Shown here: in pieces, positions 52,486 through 60,658 of the stretch | How the letters are laid out: each line of letters opens with the position of its first letter | How positions within the stretch are numbered: position 1 is the stretch's first letter | Source: UBA4782 sp034430215 | Lineage (GTDB): Bacteria; Chloroflexota; Anaerolineae; Anaerolineales; Anaerolineaceae | Length of the DNA stretch: 64,000 nucleotides | NCBI GenBank assembly: GCA_034430215.1 | Contig: DAOUFE010000012.1 | Location: 23,939 to 87,938, forward strand | Direction of reading: 5' to 3' | The notes under the pieces: generated by a model | What the model was told of the DNA's origin: nothing | The model's database searches: none | What the model saw: the letters and a program-made list of their open reading frames with translations, nothing else | Translations under genes and position numbers: made by a program

Positions 52486-53283
52486 CTACCTTGACCCTTC
52501 CATTACTGGGATATGAATTCCATCTTGATCCAGAATCTCACGTGCAAGAGAAGCATAAGCTATTGCAGCATGAGAATCTGGAGCATACGTTGATATTGGC
52601 TGACCATATGAAGGTGCTTCTGCCAGGCGGACGCTTCTGGGGATGAGAGACTCAAAAACCAACCCCGGGAAGAACTTGCGTACTTCGCTTACAACATCCA
52701 GAGATAAACGCGTTCTGCTGTCGTACATGGTAAGGATCACGCCACGCAATTTTAGTTCCGGAAATAAGGATGTGCGCACACGTTGAATGGTTTGCGTAAG
52801 CTGCCCCAATCCCTCCAAAGCCAGATATTCACATTGGACTGGAATAAGTACACCATTTTTTGCACTGATCAAGCCATTAACCGTAAGAATGCTTAAGCTG
52901 GGAGGACAATCGATCAAAATGTAGTCATACCGGTCGATGACAGGTGATAGGGCTTCATACAACCGATTTTCTCTATTTGCGAGTTCGATCAATTCTACTT
53001 CTGCGCCTGCTAATGCAGGGGAAGAAGGGAGGAGAGATATTTTGAATCGGGGGTTGTGTAAAATGCTTGGATTGGCTGCTGCAGCTCCGATCAATACTTC
53101 ATATGTTCCTGTACGGACAGCCCGTTTGTCAATTCCCAGGCAAGATGTAGCATTTGCCTGTGGATCCAGGTCTACCAGCAACACTCGCTGCCCATAGTAA
53201 CCAAGATACGCACCCAGGTTGATCGCACTGGTTGTTTTTCCTACTCCGCCTTTTTGATTAACGAGGGTGTATATTTTTGTCAT
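52486..53283 (-). CDS. parA: chromosome partitioning ATPase ParA
   Basis: The 265-residue ParA/Soj ATPase has the deviant Walker A KGGVGKTTSAIN, the Walker A' region VLLVDLDPQANATSCLG and ILIDCPPSLSILTVN (Walker B). The C-terminus has SVRLAEAPSYGQPISTYAPDS. It forms an ATP-dependent dimer that binds DNA nonspecifically and is released by ParB, driving origin segregation. It is co-translated with the PfkB gene upstream (4-base overlap) and is 4 bases from parB. Confidence 0.96.
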   Translation of the reverse strand: MTKIYTLVNQKGGVGKTTSAINLGAYLGYYGQRVLLVDLDPQANATSCLGIDKRAVRTGTYEVLIGAAAANPSILHNPRFKISLLPSSPALAGAEVELIELANRENRLYEALSPVIDRYDYILIDCPPSLSILTVNGLISAKNGVLIPVQCEYLALEGLGQLTQTIQRVRTSLFPELKLRGVILTMYDSRTRLSLDVVSEVRKFFPGLVFESLIPRSVRLAEAPSYGQPISTYAPDSHAAIAYASLAREILDQDGIHIPVMEGSR

Positions 53284-54137
53284 GGTTCAATCCTGGGAGT
53301 GATCTCAACAAGAAAATCCATCATTTCATCTTCTGTTGGGGTGCTGTTCAAGCCTCGTCTTGTAACCGAACGAGCTGCAACAAGGTTGGCAAATCGGGCC
53401 GCTTCCCACGGGTCGTTGGTGGAATGATAACGGATAAAGAATGCTGCTGCGAAAATGTCACCTGCGCCTGTAGGCTCAATTTCATTCACCTGGGGTGGTC
53501 GAATGGTTCGCACATCCCCATTCCAGTAAACTCGTGCACCATTCGCTCCTTCTGTCACAACCAATACACGGGTGTAAGGGAGCATAGCTTCGATGCGGCT
53601 TTCATCGCGCTCGATATCTTCGATACTGAAGACAACTGCAGATGTATGTGACAGAACATAGGGCGCTTCCACCCAATCTTTAAAGTGAACCTTGTGGTCG
53701 CTATCCCAACCGCGCATCCAGCCCTGTGGGGTAGCACCAACAAAGGAATTTGGAAAAGCCGCTGCCAGCCGCGGATTGACTTCATTGGCAATCGGTCCCA
53801 AATGGACGATGGGAGCATCCTTCCAGGTAGCAGGTATCATGTTTTCTGTAATCTCTCGTGCCTGATGATGGATATGTTGAATGCGGCCTGCAGGTGTTTG
53901 TGTATTTTCATAGGTTGTTGTGAACTCTGAAGGATGGTTAATAACAGCTATTCCCTCCAATTCAGGAAATTCCAGGTTTGCAGCGGTTGAGGTAACAATA
54001 CCAACCCTGGCTCCAAGAGCTTTGGCAGTTCTGGAAGCATAGGCAGTAGTACCGCCAAGGGTAAATCCACCGGGTACAACATCTTGAGTTAAATGTCCAA
54101 TCAATAAATAGTCAATAGGTTCAATGCGGGTTAACAT
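53280..54137 (-). CDS. PfkB-family carbohydrate kinase
   Basis: The 285-residue protein is a ribokinase/PfkB-type sugar or nucleoside kinase. The C-terminal signature PTGAGDIFAAAFFIRYH carries the catalytic aspartate and the ATP-binding anion hole. The N-terminal YLLIGHLTQDVVPGGFTLGGTTAYASRTAKALGARVGIVT has the glycine-rich substrate-binding lid pattern. The short length and missing part of the lid leave the substrate undetermined. A gene of sugar metabolism before parA-parB is unusual. It lies 9 bases from the zinc-ribbon gene and overlaps parA by 4 bases. Confidence 0.88.
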   Translation of the reverse strand: MLTRIEPIDYLLIGHLTQDVVPGGFTLGGTTAYASRTAKALGARVGIVTSTAANLEFPELEGIAVINHPSEFTTTYENTQTPAGRIQHIHHQAREITENMIPATWKDAPIVHLGPIANEVNPRLAAAFPNSFVGATPQGWMRGWDSDHKVHFKDWVEAPYVLSHTSAVVFSIEDIERDESRIEAMLPYTRVLVVTEGANGARVYWNGDVRTIRPPQVNEIEPTGAGDIFAAAFFIRYHSTNDPWEAARFANLVAARSVTRRGLNSTPTEDEMMDFLVEITPRIEP

Positions 54138-54146
54138 GCGAAATAA

Positions 54147-54608
54147 TTAGCTCTCTTCCTGTCGTTCTGACCCGGGAACAACTGCTGTGCAATAAGGGCA
54201 GATATTCCAGGAAAGTTCGAGGGGTTTGCCACATTGATGGCAATGTTTTTTTAATTTGGTATGACAATTCGGACAGATGATCCAGTCTTCTTTAATACTC
54301 CTGCCACAACCTGGGCATTGTGGCATATCTTCCAAAGACTGCAACAATGCTTCTTCTTCCAATGAGTTTTGATATTCTTCATCGAGGGTCTTCGCTGGGC
54401 GTAGGATTAAATAAACTACCACACCAGGCAGGTTAAGTACTGCAACTACAACCACAGCCAGGATTCGAAGCAGGCGGTCGCGGGTGCGATTGCGAATATC
54501 TCGGGCGGTCCAAAAGATAAGACTTAACCATAAGGCGGCAAGAAAAGCTGCAGAAAAGGCAGTCCCGATCAAGGTCAGGTTGCTAAAGGCAGTAGGGTCG
54601 AGGGTCAT
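54147..54608 (-). CDS. membrane protein with C-terminal zinc ribbons
   Basis: The 153-residue protein has two N-terminal membrane segments (about 12-32 and 45-67) and two C-terminal zinc ribbons. The first, about 95-115, has CPGC and CPNC; the second, about 118-142, has CHQC and CPYC, each giving two CxxC pairs. The fold is common in small membrane proteins of bacteria with unassigned roles. The start has GGAGG. It is the first gene of the long minus-strand train and has an extended -10 promoter (54627-54635). Confidence 0.85.
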   Translation of the reverse strand: MTLDPTAFSNLTLIGTAFSAAFLAALWLSLIFWTARDIRNRTRDRLLRILAVVVVAVLNLPGVVVYLILRPAKTLDEEYQNSLEEEALLQSLEDMPQCPGCGRSIKEDWIICPNCHTKLKKHCHQCGKPLELSWNICPYCTAVVPGSERQEES

Positions 54609-54626
54609 ACATTCCTCCGATGAAGA

Positions 54627-54635
54627 ATTATAGCA
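54627..54635 (-). promoter_or_regulatory. extended -10 promoter of the zinc-ribbon/pfkB/par operon
   Basis: On the minus strand the sequence is TGC followed by TATAAT (hexamer 54627-54632), with the ATG at 54608. The leader would be about 12 bases with GGAGG in it. No clear -35. Confidence 0.55.
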
Positions 54636-54660
54636 TGAAGCAAAAATGCTTATAGGGTTT

Positions 54661-54682
54661 GAAAATGAAAAAATTCATTTTC
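54661..54682. repeat. perfect 9-base inverted repeat between divergent promoters
   Basis: GAAAATGAA (54661-54669) and TTCATTTTC (54674-54682) around AAAA. It lies between the minus-strand promoter (54627) and a TATAAT (54686-54691) for radC on the plus strand, a position suited to an operator controlling both. It could also be a chance AT-rich repeat. Confidence 0.35.
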
Positions 54683-54719
54683 TTCTATAATTAACAGAAA
54701 ATAGCATCGGGAGCGAGCA

Positions 54720-55424
54720 ATGGATGGGGTGAAGACAGCGTATTTGATCGGGGATATGCCTGTAAAGGAACGACCTAGAGAACGTTTAGAGCTTTTGGGA
54801 CCAAAAAGTCTCAGTGAAGCCGAATTACTGGCAATCCTTTTGCGAGTAGGTATGAAAGGAGAAAGTGCCATCCAACAGGCGCAGCGATTATTGAAAGAAT
54901 TGAAAGGGGTTAATGGAATTTATAAAACCCCATTTCATGACCTCTGCCGTACTAAAGGTGTTGGGAAAGCAAAAGCTGCTCAAATTATGGCTGCATTGGA
55001 ACTGGGGCAAAGGATCATTGCGGAAGATTATTCAACCAAAACGCTGGTAAATAATCCATCTGCAGTTGCCAGGTTGGTAGAGATGGAGATGTCTACGTTT
55101 CAGCAGGAGCATCTATGGGTGATCGTGCTGGATACGCGCGGAAGGTTGATTTCGGTGGAAAAGATCTATCGGGGTACGTTGTATGCCTCGAATGTTCGAA
55201 ATGCGGAGATATTTCGCCCTGCCATTATTAAAAATGGCGCCTCGATCATCCTTACCCATAACCATCCCAGCGGTGATCCCACGCCCAGCACTGAAGATAT
55301 TACCTTCACCCGTGGGGCAATCGCTGCGGGGAAGAATCTGGAAATTGAGGTATTGGATCATATCGTGATCGGTGGGATCAGCAATTATGCTTCTTTGAAA
55401 GAAAGAGGTATGGTTTTTTCGTAA
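54720..55424 (+). CDS. radC: RadC/YsxA-family JAMM-domain protein
   Basis: The 234-residue protein has an N-terminal helix-hairpin-helix-like part (about 10-80) and a JAMM metalloprotease-like domain. Its metal motif is THNHPSGDPTPSTEDI (His-x-His...Asp) with a conserved Glu earlier. Despite the name, no repair function is established for this family. The start has GGAG upstream. The protein is full length for the family. It is divergent from the zinc-ribbon/par operon. Confidence 0.93.
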   Translation: MDGVKTAYLIGDMPVKERPRERLELLGPKSLSEAELLAILLRVGMKGESAIQQAQRLLKELKGVNGIYKTPFHDLCRTKGVGKAKAAQIMAALELGQRIIAEDYSTKTLVNNPSAVARLVEMEMSTFQQEHLWVIVLDTRGRLISVEKIYRGTLYASNVRNAEIFRPAIIKNGASIILTHNHPSGDPTPSTEDITFTRGAIAAGKNLEIEVLDHIVIGGISNYASLKERGMVFS

Positions 55425-55500
55425 ATAGAAAATTCCATTACAACGATTTTCTTCCAAGAATGTAAAATTGAGAATGGACAGGCAATGAAAGGAAAGCAAA

Positions 55501-55941
55501 ATGGCAATGATGGTAGATGCAATCAAGAAAGCTTTATCCAGTTATGATGGAAAATGGAATGAAAAGAAAGGTCTCTTGGATTTTTCGGCAACGATTGCAG
55601 AACGGAAAGCATTTCTCTCGAAAAAACAGCTTACATACTCATGCAAAATGCGCATCGATGATGGTGCCAGAATAGTCAGATTCTCTGAAGTGCTCATGGA
55701 AGCTGGATCGGGTTTCTCCTCTGGTGGGTTTGACAGCGATATGTCCTCAGGTTTTGGCATGAAGAAAGAAACCTACAATACTTTTAGTGGTTCGCGTCAG
55801 GGGACGATCGAGGAGCAATCCAGCCTCTTTGGCAAAAATTACACGTACCGGTTTAATTATCAAGAGATCAGGGAAAAGGTCAGGTCGATCGTTGAAAATG
55901 CGGGTTACAGGTTCGAATATCAAATTCTTCCTGTAAAATGA
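55501..55941 (+). CDS. protein of unknown function
   Basis: I do not recognise this 146-residue soluble protein. It begins MAMMVDAIKKALSSYDGKW and continues with an alternating hydrophobic pattern typical of a single alpha/beta domain. The middle (about 75-100) is rich in glycine and serine and low in complexity. An aromatic/basic C-terminal segment, NYTYRFNYQEIREKVRSIVENAG, follows. It sits alone between radC and the tRNA gene. Confidence 0.6.
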   Translation: MAMMVDAIKKALSSYDGKWNEKKGLLDFSATIAERKAFLSKKQLTYSCKMRIDDGARIVRFSEVLMEAGSGFSSGGFDSDMSSGFGMKKETYNTFSGSRQGTIEEQSSLFGKNYTYRFNYQEIREKVRSIVENAGYRFEYQILPVK

Positions 55942-56002
55942 AAAATTGCCTTATCTGTTTGTTTGACAAAAGATGTTTGGTGTAGTAAACTTTTTGCCGC
56001 AT

Positions 56003-56075
56003 GGCGAGGTAGCTCAGTGGCCAGAGCAGGGGACTCATAAGCCCTTGGTCGTGGGTCCGACTCCCACCCTCGCCA
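56003..56075 (+). tRNA. tRNA with CAT anticodon (elongator Met most likely)
   Basis: The 73-base cloverleaf has acceptor stem GGCGAGG (56003-56009) with CCTCGCC (56068-56074), a D-arm GCTC/GAGC, an anticodon loop CTCATAA (anticodon CAT at 56036-56038) and a T-arm GTGGG/CCCAC. The discriminator base is A56075; CCA is not encoded. Two positions deviate. The pair closing the anticodon stem is A31-G39, and the T-loop reads TCCGACT, so base 55 is C where U is nearly universal. Anticodon CAT allows Met, initiator Met or lysidine-modified Ile; lack of the GGG/CCC initiator stem argues against initiator. A hairpin CCACAAC/GTTGTG follows. Confidence 0.9.
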
Positions 56076-56278
56076 CAACATTTTAAGAATGGCGTTGTGT
56101 GGGTCATCCACCTTCGTCATTTTTATTTATTCGTATTGTTGTGTGCTATTCACACTTACGGCATCCTCTCCATGTTTTAAAATAAAAATGGAGAGTGATT
56201 CTTATCCTGCAATTAATGATTTCGTTAGGCGAATAATATTCGGTGTGATCAATCTGTTGTCTTTATCACAGCGGGATG

Positions 56279-56788
56279 TTATTCACCCTTTATTCTATTC
56301 TTCACCCAGTCGATTAATTTGTCAAAAAATGGGAGTTTATCGTAGAGAGCGAAAACCAGCATCCCAATCGCCAGGATCAACACAAACCAGTTTATACCAT
56401 TCATGAAAGCCAGAACAAACAAAGCAGCCGCAGCCAGCAAGCGCAGGTTGCGATTACGGGAATCAATGCCTTTAATGACTTCTCCTTTTTGAACTGCGGA
56501 AAAGAAAGTATGAATATCTTTTTGCGACATGCTGCCTACCCGCCGGGCTATTTCCTTGCCTTGAAAAAAGCCAACCAACGTTGGAATACTGGAAACATTC
56601 AATTCCTGTGAAACCTCATACTGTTCATCCGTATTTACCTGTATCACCTGTACCTGACCCTGGAATTCTTCCATCACTTTCTCCAGTGCAGGTTTCATTG
56701 TCTTGCAGGGTGCGCACCAGGGAGCCCAAAAATCAATGATGACAGGTTGATCGTATGATTTGATCTGTTCTTCAATATTCGAATCCAT
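56279..56788 (-). CDS. thioredoxin-domain protein with C-terminal membrane anchor
   Basis: The 169-residue protein has a thioredoxin domain (about 1-105) with the WCAPC active site and the later cis-proline SSIPTLVGFFQG. Two C-terminal membrane segments follow (about 118-135 and 137-152). With the active-site domain at the N-terminus and no signal peptide, it would reduce disulfides on the cytoplasmic face, or outside if the topology is reversed. It lies 10 bases after the prenyltransferase gene on the same strand. The gap 56076-56278 holds a second inverted repeat, CTCTCCAT (56166-56173) and ATGGAGAG (56188-56195), of unknown role. Confidence 0.9.
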   Translation of the reverse strand: MDSNIEEQIKSYDQPVIIDFWAPWCAPCKTMKPALEKVMEEFQGQVQVIQVNTDEQYEVSQELNVSSIPTLVGFFQGKEIARRVGSMSQKDIHTFFSAVQKGEVIKGIDSRNRNLRLLAAAALFVLAFMNGINWFVLILAIGMLVFALYDKLPFFDKLIDWVKNRIKGE

Positions 56789-56798
56789 GAATTTCCTT

Positions 56799-57806
56799 TC
56801 AAACTGGCCAGATGCTGCGGATGATCAGGTTCGCGATCAATCCAAGCAGAAAAAGCATGCCAAATGAGCGATTCTGGACAAATGCTGCTGCTACATACCA
56901 CAAAGGCCAGACATCTGCGGGATATTTTTCCGGACGCTCAGCAGGTTTAGGGTGAAGGTAAATCGGCAACACTTTGGGAAGTGTGTCGATCAATCCTAGA
57001 AAAACGATGAGCATGACCGGATGGAAATAACCGGTAATAACAAGATATACAACAGAGATATACTGCAATGCCCATAATACCATAGTAATAATACGAGCTG
57101 CCTTTTCCCCGATCAAGACAGGCAAAGTATGGATCCTTTTTGTTTTATCGCTTTCCAATTTGTCGATGTGTTTTCCAAAGATGACCAGGGTAGTACCAAG
57201 GGCGTAGGGAAGGCTGGCAACGACTACCTGCCAGCTCCATTGACCTGTGATCACGTAATACCCCCCACCGATCATCAAAGGCCCCCAGACGAGGAGTACT
57301 GACAGCTCGCCCAGACCGATGAATTTCAATGGCCACGTGTAGAAGAGAACGAAAAACACACCCAAAAGTAGCAGGATCAAAGCCAGCATTTTCCCATAAA
57401 TCACTAACGGGATGCCTGCTGCCAAGGCGATGAGACCCGTGACAGCAATATAGACAAACATCTGGCGTTTTGTCATCAATCCAGATTCCAGTGGTTGGGG
57501 TCCATACTGTGTGCGGAAATAATTGTCTTTATCTACACCATGCTGAAAATCAGTAAGGTCATTGACAAGGTTGTTTGTAGCGTGAGCAAAAACCAACCCT
57601 ATAGCTAACAGTCCCCAGCGACCCCAATGAAACATGCCATCTTTAGCCGCCAGTAAGCCAGCGATCGCAGCAGAAATGAAGGTCATGATCAGAACTGCTG
57701 CGCGGGTTGCGATCAACCAGCGAGAGATAATATCCAATTTTTCCCATTCGCCTTTTTCTAGTCTGGGAATAATTCGCAGTGCCTTGACCCACATTTTCAC
57801 ATTCAT
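56799..57806 (-). CDS. UbiA-family prenyltransferase (MenA-like)
   Basis: The 335-residue membrane enzyme has about eight membrane segments and the UbiA metal-binding site, NLVNDLTDFQHGVDKD (D-x2-D-x3-D-like). A second aspartate motif lies in the C-terminal half (DKLESDKTKRIHTLPVL). It attaches a polyprenyl chain to an aromatic or other acceptor; sequence and length are close to MenA (1,4-dihydroxy-2-naphthoate) enzymes, although heme or chlorophyll-type branches are not excluded. It is followed by thioredoxin at 10 bases. No other menaquinone gene is in the window. Confidence 0.88.
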   Translation of the reverse strand: MNVKMWVKALRIIPRLEKGEWEKLDIISRWLIATRAAVLIMTFISAAIAGLLAAKDGMFHWGRWGLLAIGLVFAHATNNLVNDLTDFQHGVDKDNYFRTQYGPQPLESGLMTKRQMFVYIAVTGLIALAAGIPLVIYGKMLALILLLLGVFFVLFYTWPLKFIGLGELSVLLVWGPLMIGGGYYVITGQWSWQVVVASLPYALGTTLVIFGKHIDKLESDKTKRIHTLPVLIGEKAARIITMVLWALQYISVVYLVITGYFHPVMLIVFLGLIDTLPKVLPIYLHPKPAERPEKYPADVWPLWYVAAAFVQNRSFGMLFLLGLIANLIIRSIWPV

Positions 57807-57893
57807 TTTACCTCTATAAGATAATTAAGATAAAAATACACCTTTATTGTACTCGTGAAAATCCATCCTTCAAGGGCAATCTGACAAAAATCG

Positions 57894-58682
57894 TTACTCT
57901 TCCTGATTGGTTTGTGGAGCAATATCCGGCAGGCGCATCTGGTGTTTGGGAGCAACCACCTCTGGCAGAGTTGGTAAATAGACCAGGCCTTCTTCCGGGT
58001 TTCCCAGGGGATGGATGGTTTCAGGGGTATGGATCACCTGCCAGGCAATCAAGGCACAGGCAAGTGCATTCAATTCTGTTGGTTGATAGATCTGCTCCAT
58101 GGGCAGATTGCCATGAAGTATCTTAAAACGGGTGATCTCTTCGAGAAACTGCATGGGGTCTGCAACTGGAACATCCTGTTCATAGAGGATGAGTTGTCGC
58201 TGCAAGCGACCTTCCAATGTTTCGGAAGGATAGGGTTTCACTCCACATAACCCAGTGAACACCGCATCTGCTTGCGTTTCAAAGAATTGCCGAGGTTTCG
58301 GCTCTTCATCTAAATATGCTTCAAAACCTAAACTCTGTAATTGGGCATAAAAGTCCAATCCATGACGAACCCGGGCGGGACAGGTTTGAGGTGTGCTGCC
58401 TAAAGGATCGACCTCTATCCCATACTGTTGAAGGATACCATCAACGTCACGGAAGCTTCTTTTTGATGTTTTCTTAGTTTGATTTAACTTTTGAACAATC
58501 GGTTTTTGTGGCGCGCTGATAGCAACATATCCTCGACTGAGACCAGCCATATAAGCCACTGCATCTTTCATACTTCCCTGGCTTACAGCAAGCAATTCCT
58601 TTTCATCATTAAGAGCAGCAAACGAAAAACCTGGATTGCTGCTGCTAACTGCTACACCGATGAAGATATTGCCTTTATCCAT
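57894..58682 (-). CDS. DUF429 family protein
   Basis: The 262-residue protein matches the DUF429 family: IFIGVAVSSSNPGFSFAALND at the start, RSFRDVDGILQQYGI in the middle, GLCGVKPYPSETLEGRLQRQLIL and the later NALACALIAWQ. These have an RNase H-like fold with catalytic acids, but their substrate is unknown. The ATG at 58682 is preferred over a TTG at 58688. It is divergent from the dehydrogenase operon. Confidence 0.85.
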   Translation of the reverse strand: MDKGNIFIGVAVSSSNPGFSFAALNDEKELLAVSQGSMKDAVAYMAGLSRGYVAISAPQKPIVQKLNQTKKTSKRSFRDVDGILQQYGIEVDPLGSTPQTCPARVRHGLDFYAQLQSLGFEAYLDEEPKPRQFFETQADAVFTGLCGVKPYPSETLEGRLQRQLILYEQDVPVADPMQFLEEITRFKILHGNLPMEQIYQPTELNALACALIAWQVIHTPETIHPLGNPEEGLVYLPTLPEVVAPKHQMRLPDIAPQTNQEE

Positions 58683-58733
58683 TTTCAAAGTTTAGCAAAA
58701 TACCGGTCAGTATGCAAATCATCCCATCCAATT

Positions 58734-58762
58734 TTGACAATCCCTTCTTGTTCGACTATACT
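58734..58762 (+). promoter_or_regulatory. strong sigma-70-type promoter of the metabolic operon
   Basis: TTGACA (58734-58739), a 17-base spacer and TATACT (58757-58762). The transcript would start near 58769, giving a leader of about 60 bases before the dehydrogenase ATG. Confidence 0.8.
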
Positions 58763-58828
58763 AATTTTGCCGGTATTGTCACTCTGGCAAGATTGTAGTT
58801 CTTTCTTAATCCCACAGGAGGAAATGCA

Positions 58829-60415
58829 ATGACTGATGAAAGTACATTCAAGCTTACTTATTCCACTATGTTCAATCCGCCAGAAATTTTGCATACTCGA
58901 TTTTCTGAGGCAGTATCGAGTCTGAAAACCAGATTGGGCAAAGAACATGGCATGTTCATTGATGGCAAAGAGGTTTTTGCTACTGAAAAATTTGAAGATC
59001 GAACCCCCATAGATACTTCGCAGGTACTTGGGATTTTTCAAAAAGGAACGGCTGAACATGCCGAGATGGCAATCGCCGCTGCCAGAAAAGCATTCCCTGG
59101 CTGGAAGAAGACCCCCTGGGAAAAACGTATTGAATATATCCGTAAAGCAGCTGATCTCATGGATCAACGCATCTTTGATATGGGTGCGGTCATGGCGATG
59201 GAAGTTGGCAAGATCCGTATGGAAAGTCTGGGCGACGTAGCAGAAACTGCTGACCTGCTGCGATATGCCTGTGAACAGATGGAAAAGAACGCTGGTTACA
59301 CTGTGGCAATGAAACAGGATCCTTTGGTAGGATTCACTAGCACCAATACATCTGTTTTAAAACCGTATGGTGTCTGGCTTGTCATCAGCCCATTTAATTT
59401 CCCCGGTGCGCTTACAGGTGGTCCAACTGCCGCTGCGCTGGTTGCAGGGAATACGGTTGTCTTCAAACCTGCCACGGATACCCCCTGGATCCCTCGGATG
59501 ATCGCTGAATGCTTGCGAGACGCAGGAGTGCCAGAAGGTGTATTTAACTATGTGACCGGTCCTGGCAGTTCGCTAGGTCAGGCATTGATCGATAATCCAG
59601 ATGTCAACGGTGTTACATTTACCGGGTCACTTGATGTAGGCATGAGGATCTATCGTGATTTCGCCAAAGGCACATGGGTACGACCGGTGATCTTAGAATT
59701 AGGTGGAAAAAACCCAGCAATCGTTTCAAAGCACGCCAATCTGGATGATGCTGCGCTGGGGATCATGCGCTCCTCATTTGGTCTACAAGGACAGAAATGC
59801 TCTGCCTGTTCACGTGTTTTCGTGGAGGAAGAGGTCTATGATGGTTTGATGGAGCGGTTGGTAGCCCTGGTGAGCAAGATCAAGATTGGTGATCCTCTGG
59901 AACGCGATGTGTATATGGGTCCAGTAATCAATAAGGGTGCTTATCAGGATTTCCAAAAATTCTGTGAAGAAGTAAGCCAGGCGGGAGGAAAATTCTTGAC
60001 CGGTGGAAAAATTTTAACCGATGGTGATTATGCAAAGGGTTATTTCTGCACCCCGACCATTGTCGCGAATCTGCCTGAAACTCACCATTTATGGAAACAG
60101 GAGATGTTCGTTCCGATCGTGACGGTAGCAGCGGTCAAGAATCTTGATGAAGCTATGCGTCGTGCTAATGATGTTGACTATGGGCTTACCGCAGGGTTCT
60201 ATGGCACTCTCGAAGAAGTAGAGTGGTTCTTTGATAATATCGAAGCTGGCGTAGTGTATGCCAACCGCCCGCAAGGTGTAACAACCGGTGCCTGGCCGGG
60301 TTACCAACCATTTGGTGGATGGAAAGGCAGCGGTTCCAGTGGTAAGAATTCCGGCGGTGTGTATTACCTGCCATTGTATCTGCATGAACAGATCCACACA
60401 CACGTTCGGAGATAA
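58829..60415 (+). CDS. aldehyde dehydrogenase, P5C-dehydrogenase-like
   Basis: The 528-residue NAD(P)-dependent enzyme has the catalytic cysteine C324 (GLQGQKCSACS), the general-base Glu in LELGGKNPAI and the nucleotide-binding FTGSLDVGMRI. The GQKCSACSR sequence and length fit 1-pyrroline-5-carboxylate dehydrogenase (PruA/RocA, glutamate from proline), although related semialdehyde dehydrogenases share them. It is the first gene of an operon with a small membrane protein, CoA-transferase subunits and a hydroxyacid dehydrogenase. The context suggests amino-acid-derived carbon metabolism, but the exact substrate is open. Confidence 0.88.
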   Translation: MTDESTFKLTYSTMFNPPEILHTRFSEAVSSLKTRLGKEHGMFIDGKEVFATEKFEDRTPIDTSQVLGIFQKGTAEHAEMAIAAARKAFPGWKKTPWEKRIEYIRKAADLMDQRIFDMGAVMAMEVGKIRMESLGDVAETADLLRYACEQMEKNAGYTVAMKQDPLVGFTSTNTSVLKPYGVWLVISPFNFPGALTGGPTAAALVAGNTVVFKPATDTPWIPRMIAECLRDAGVPEGVFNYVTGPGSSLGQALIDNPDVNGVTFTGSLDVGMRIYRDFAKGTWVRPVILELGGKNPAIVSKHANLDDAALGIMRSSFGLQGQKCSACSRVFVEEEVYDGLMERLVALVSKIKIGDPLERDVYMGPVINKGAYQDFQKFCEEVSQAGGKFLTGGKILTDGDYAKGYFCTPTIVANLPETHHLWKQEMFVPIVTVAAVKNLDEAMRRANDVDYGLTAGFYGTLEEVEWFFDNIEAGVVYANRPQGVTTGAWPGYQPFGGWKGSGSSGKNSGGVYYLPLYLHEQIHTHVRR

Positions 60416-60424
60416 GATCGATAA

Positions 60425-60658
60425 ATGGCGAGACGGTTTGGAAGCTTCTTGATCCTGGTCGGATTGGGGTCAGGTGCTCTTTTTTACTTCTCCATCCGAT
60501 CAGGAGAGATGAATCTCTCGCTTCTCATTGTTGGGTTGGTATGCTTCGCGGTTGGATTGGTGATCCGCAAACTCACCAGACCCGCTCCTGTGGATAGCGG
60601 ACGTTTCCGCATTCTTCGACGAAATAATGATAAAAACAATCACGAGGATGTTTCATGA
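60425..60658 (+). CDS. small membrane protein, unknown
   Basis: The 77-residue protein has two membrane segments (about 5-22 and 32-48) and a short basic C-terminal tail. I do not recognise the family. It is 9 bases after the dehydrogenase gene and its stop overlaps the CoA-transferase A start (ATGA), so it is part of the operon. Confidence 0.75.
   Translation: MARRFGSFLILVGLGSGALFYFSIRSGEMNLSLLIVGLVCFAVGLVIRKLTRPAPVDSGRFRILRRNNDKNNHEDVS

Noticed and set aside
51630..53283. parS sites near parAB
   Set aside because: I found no copy of the canonical parS palindrome by eye anywhere in the window; a search with mismatches would be needed.
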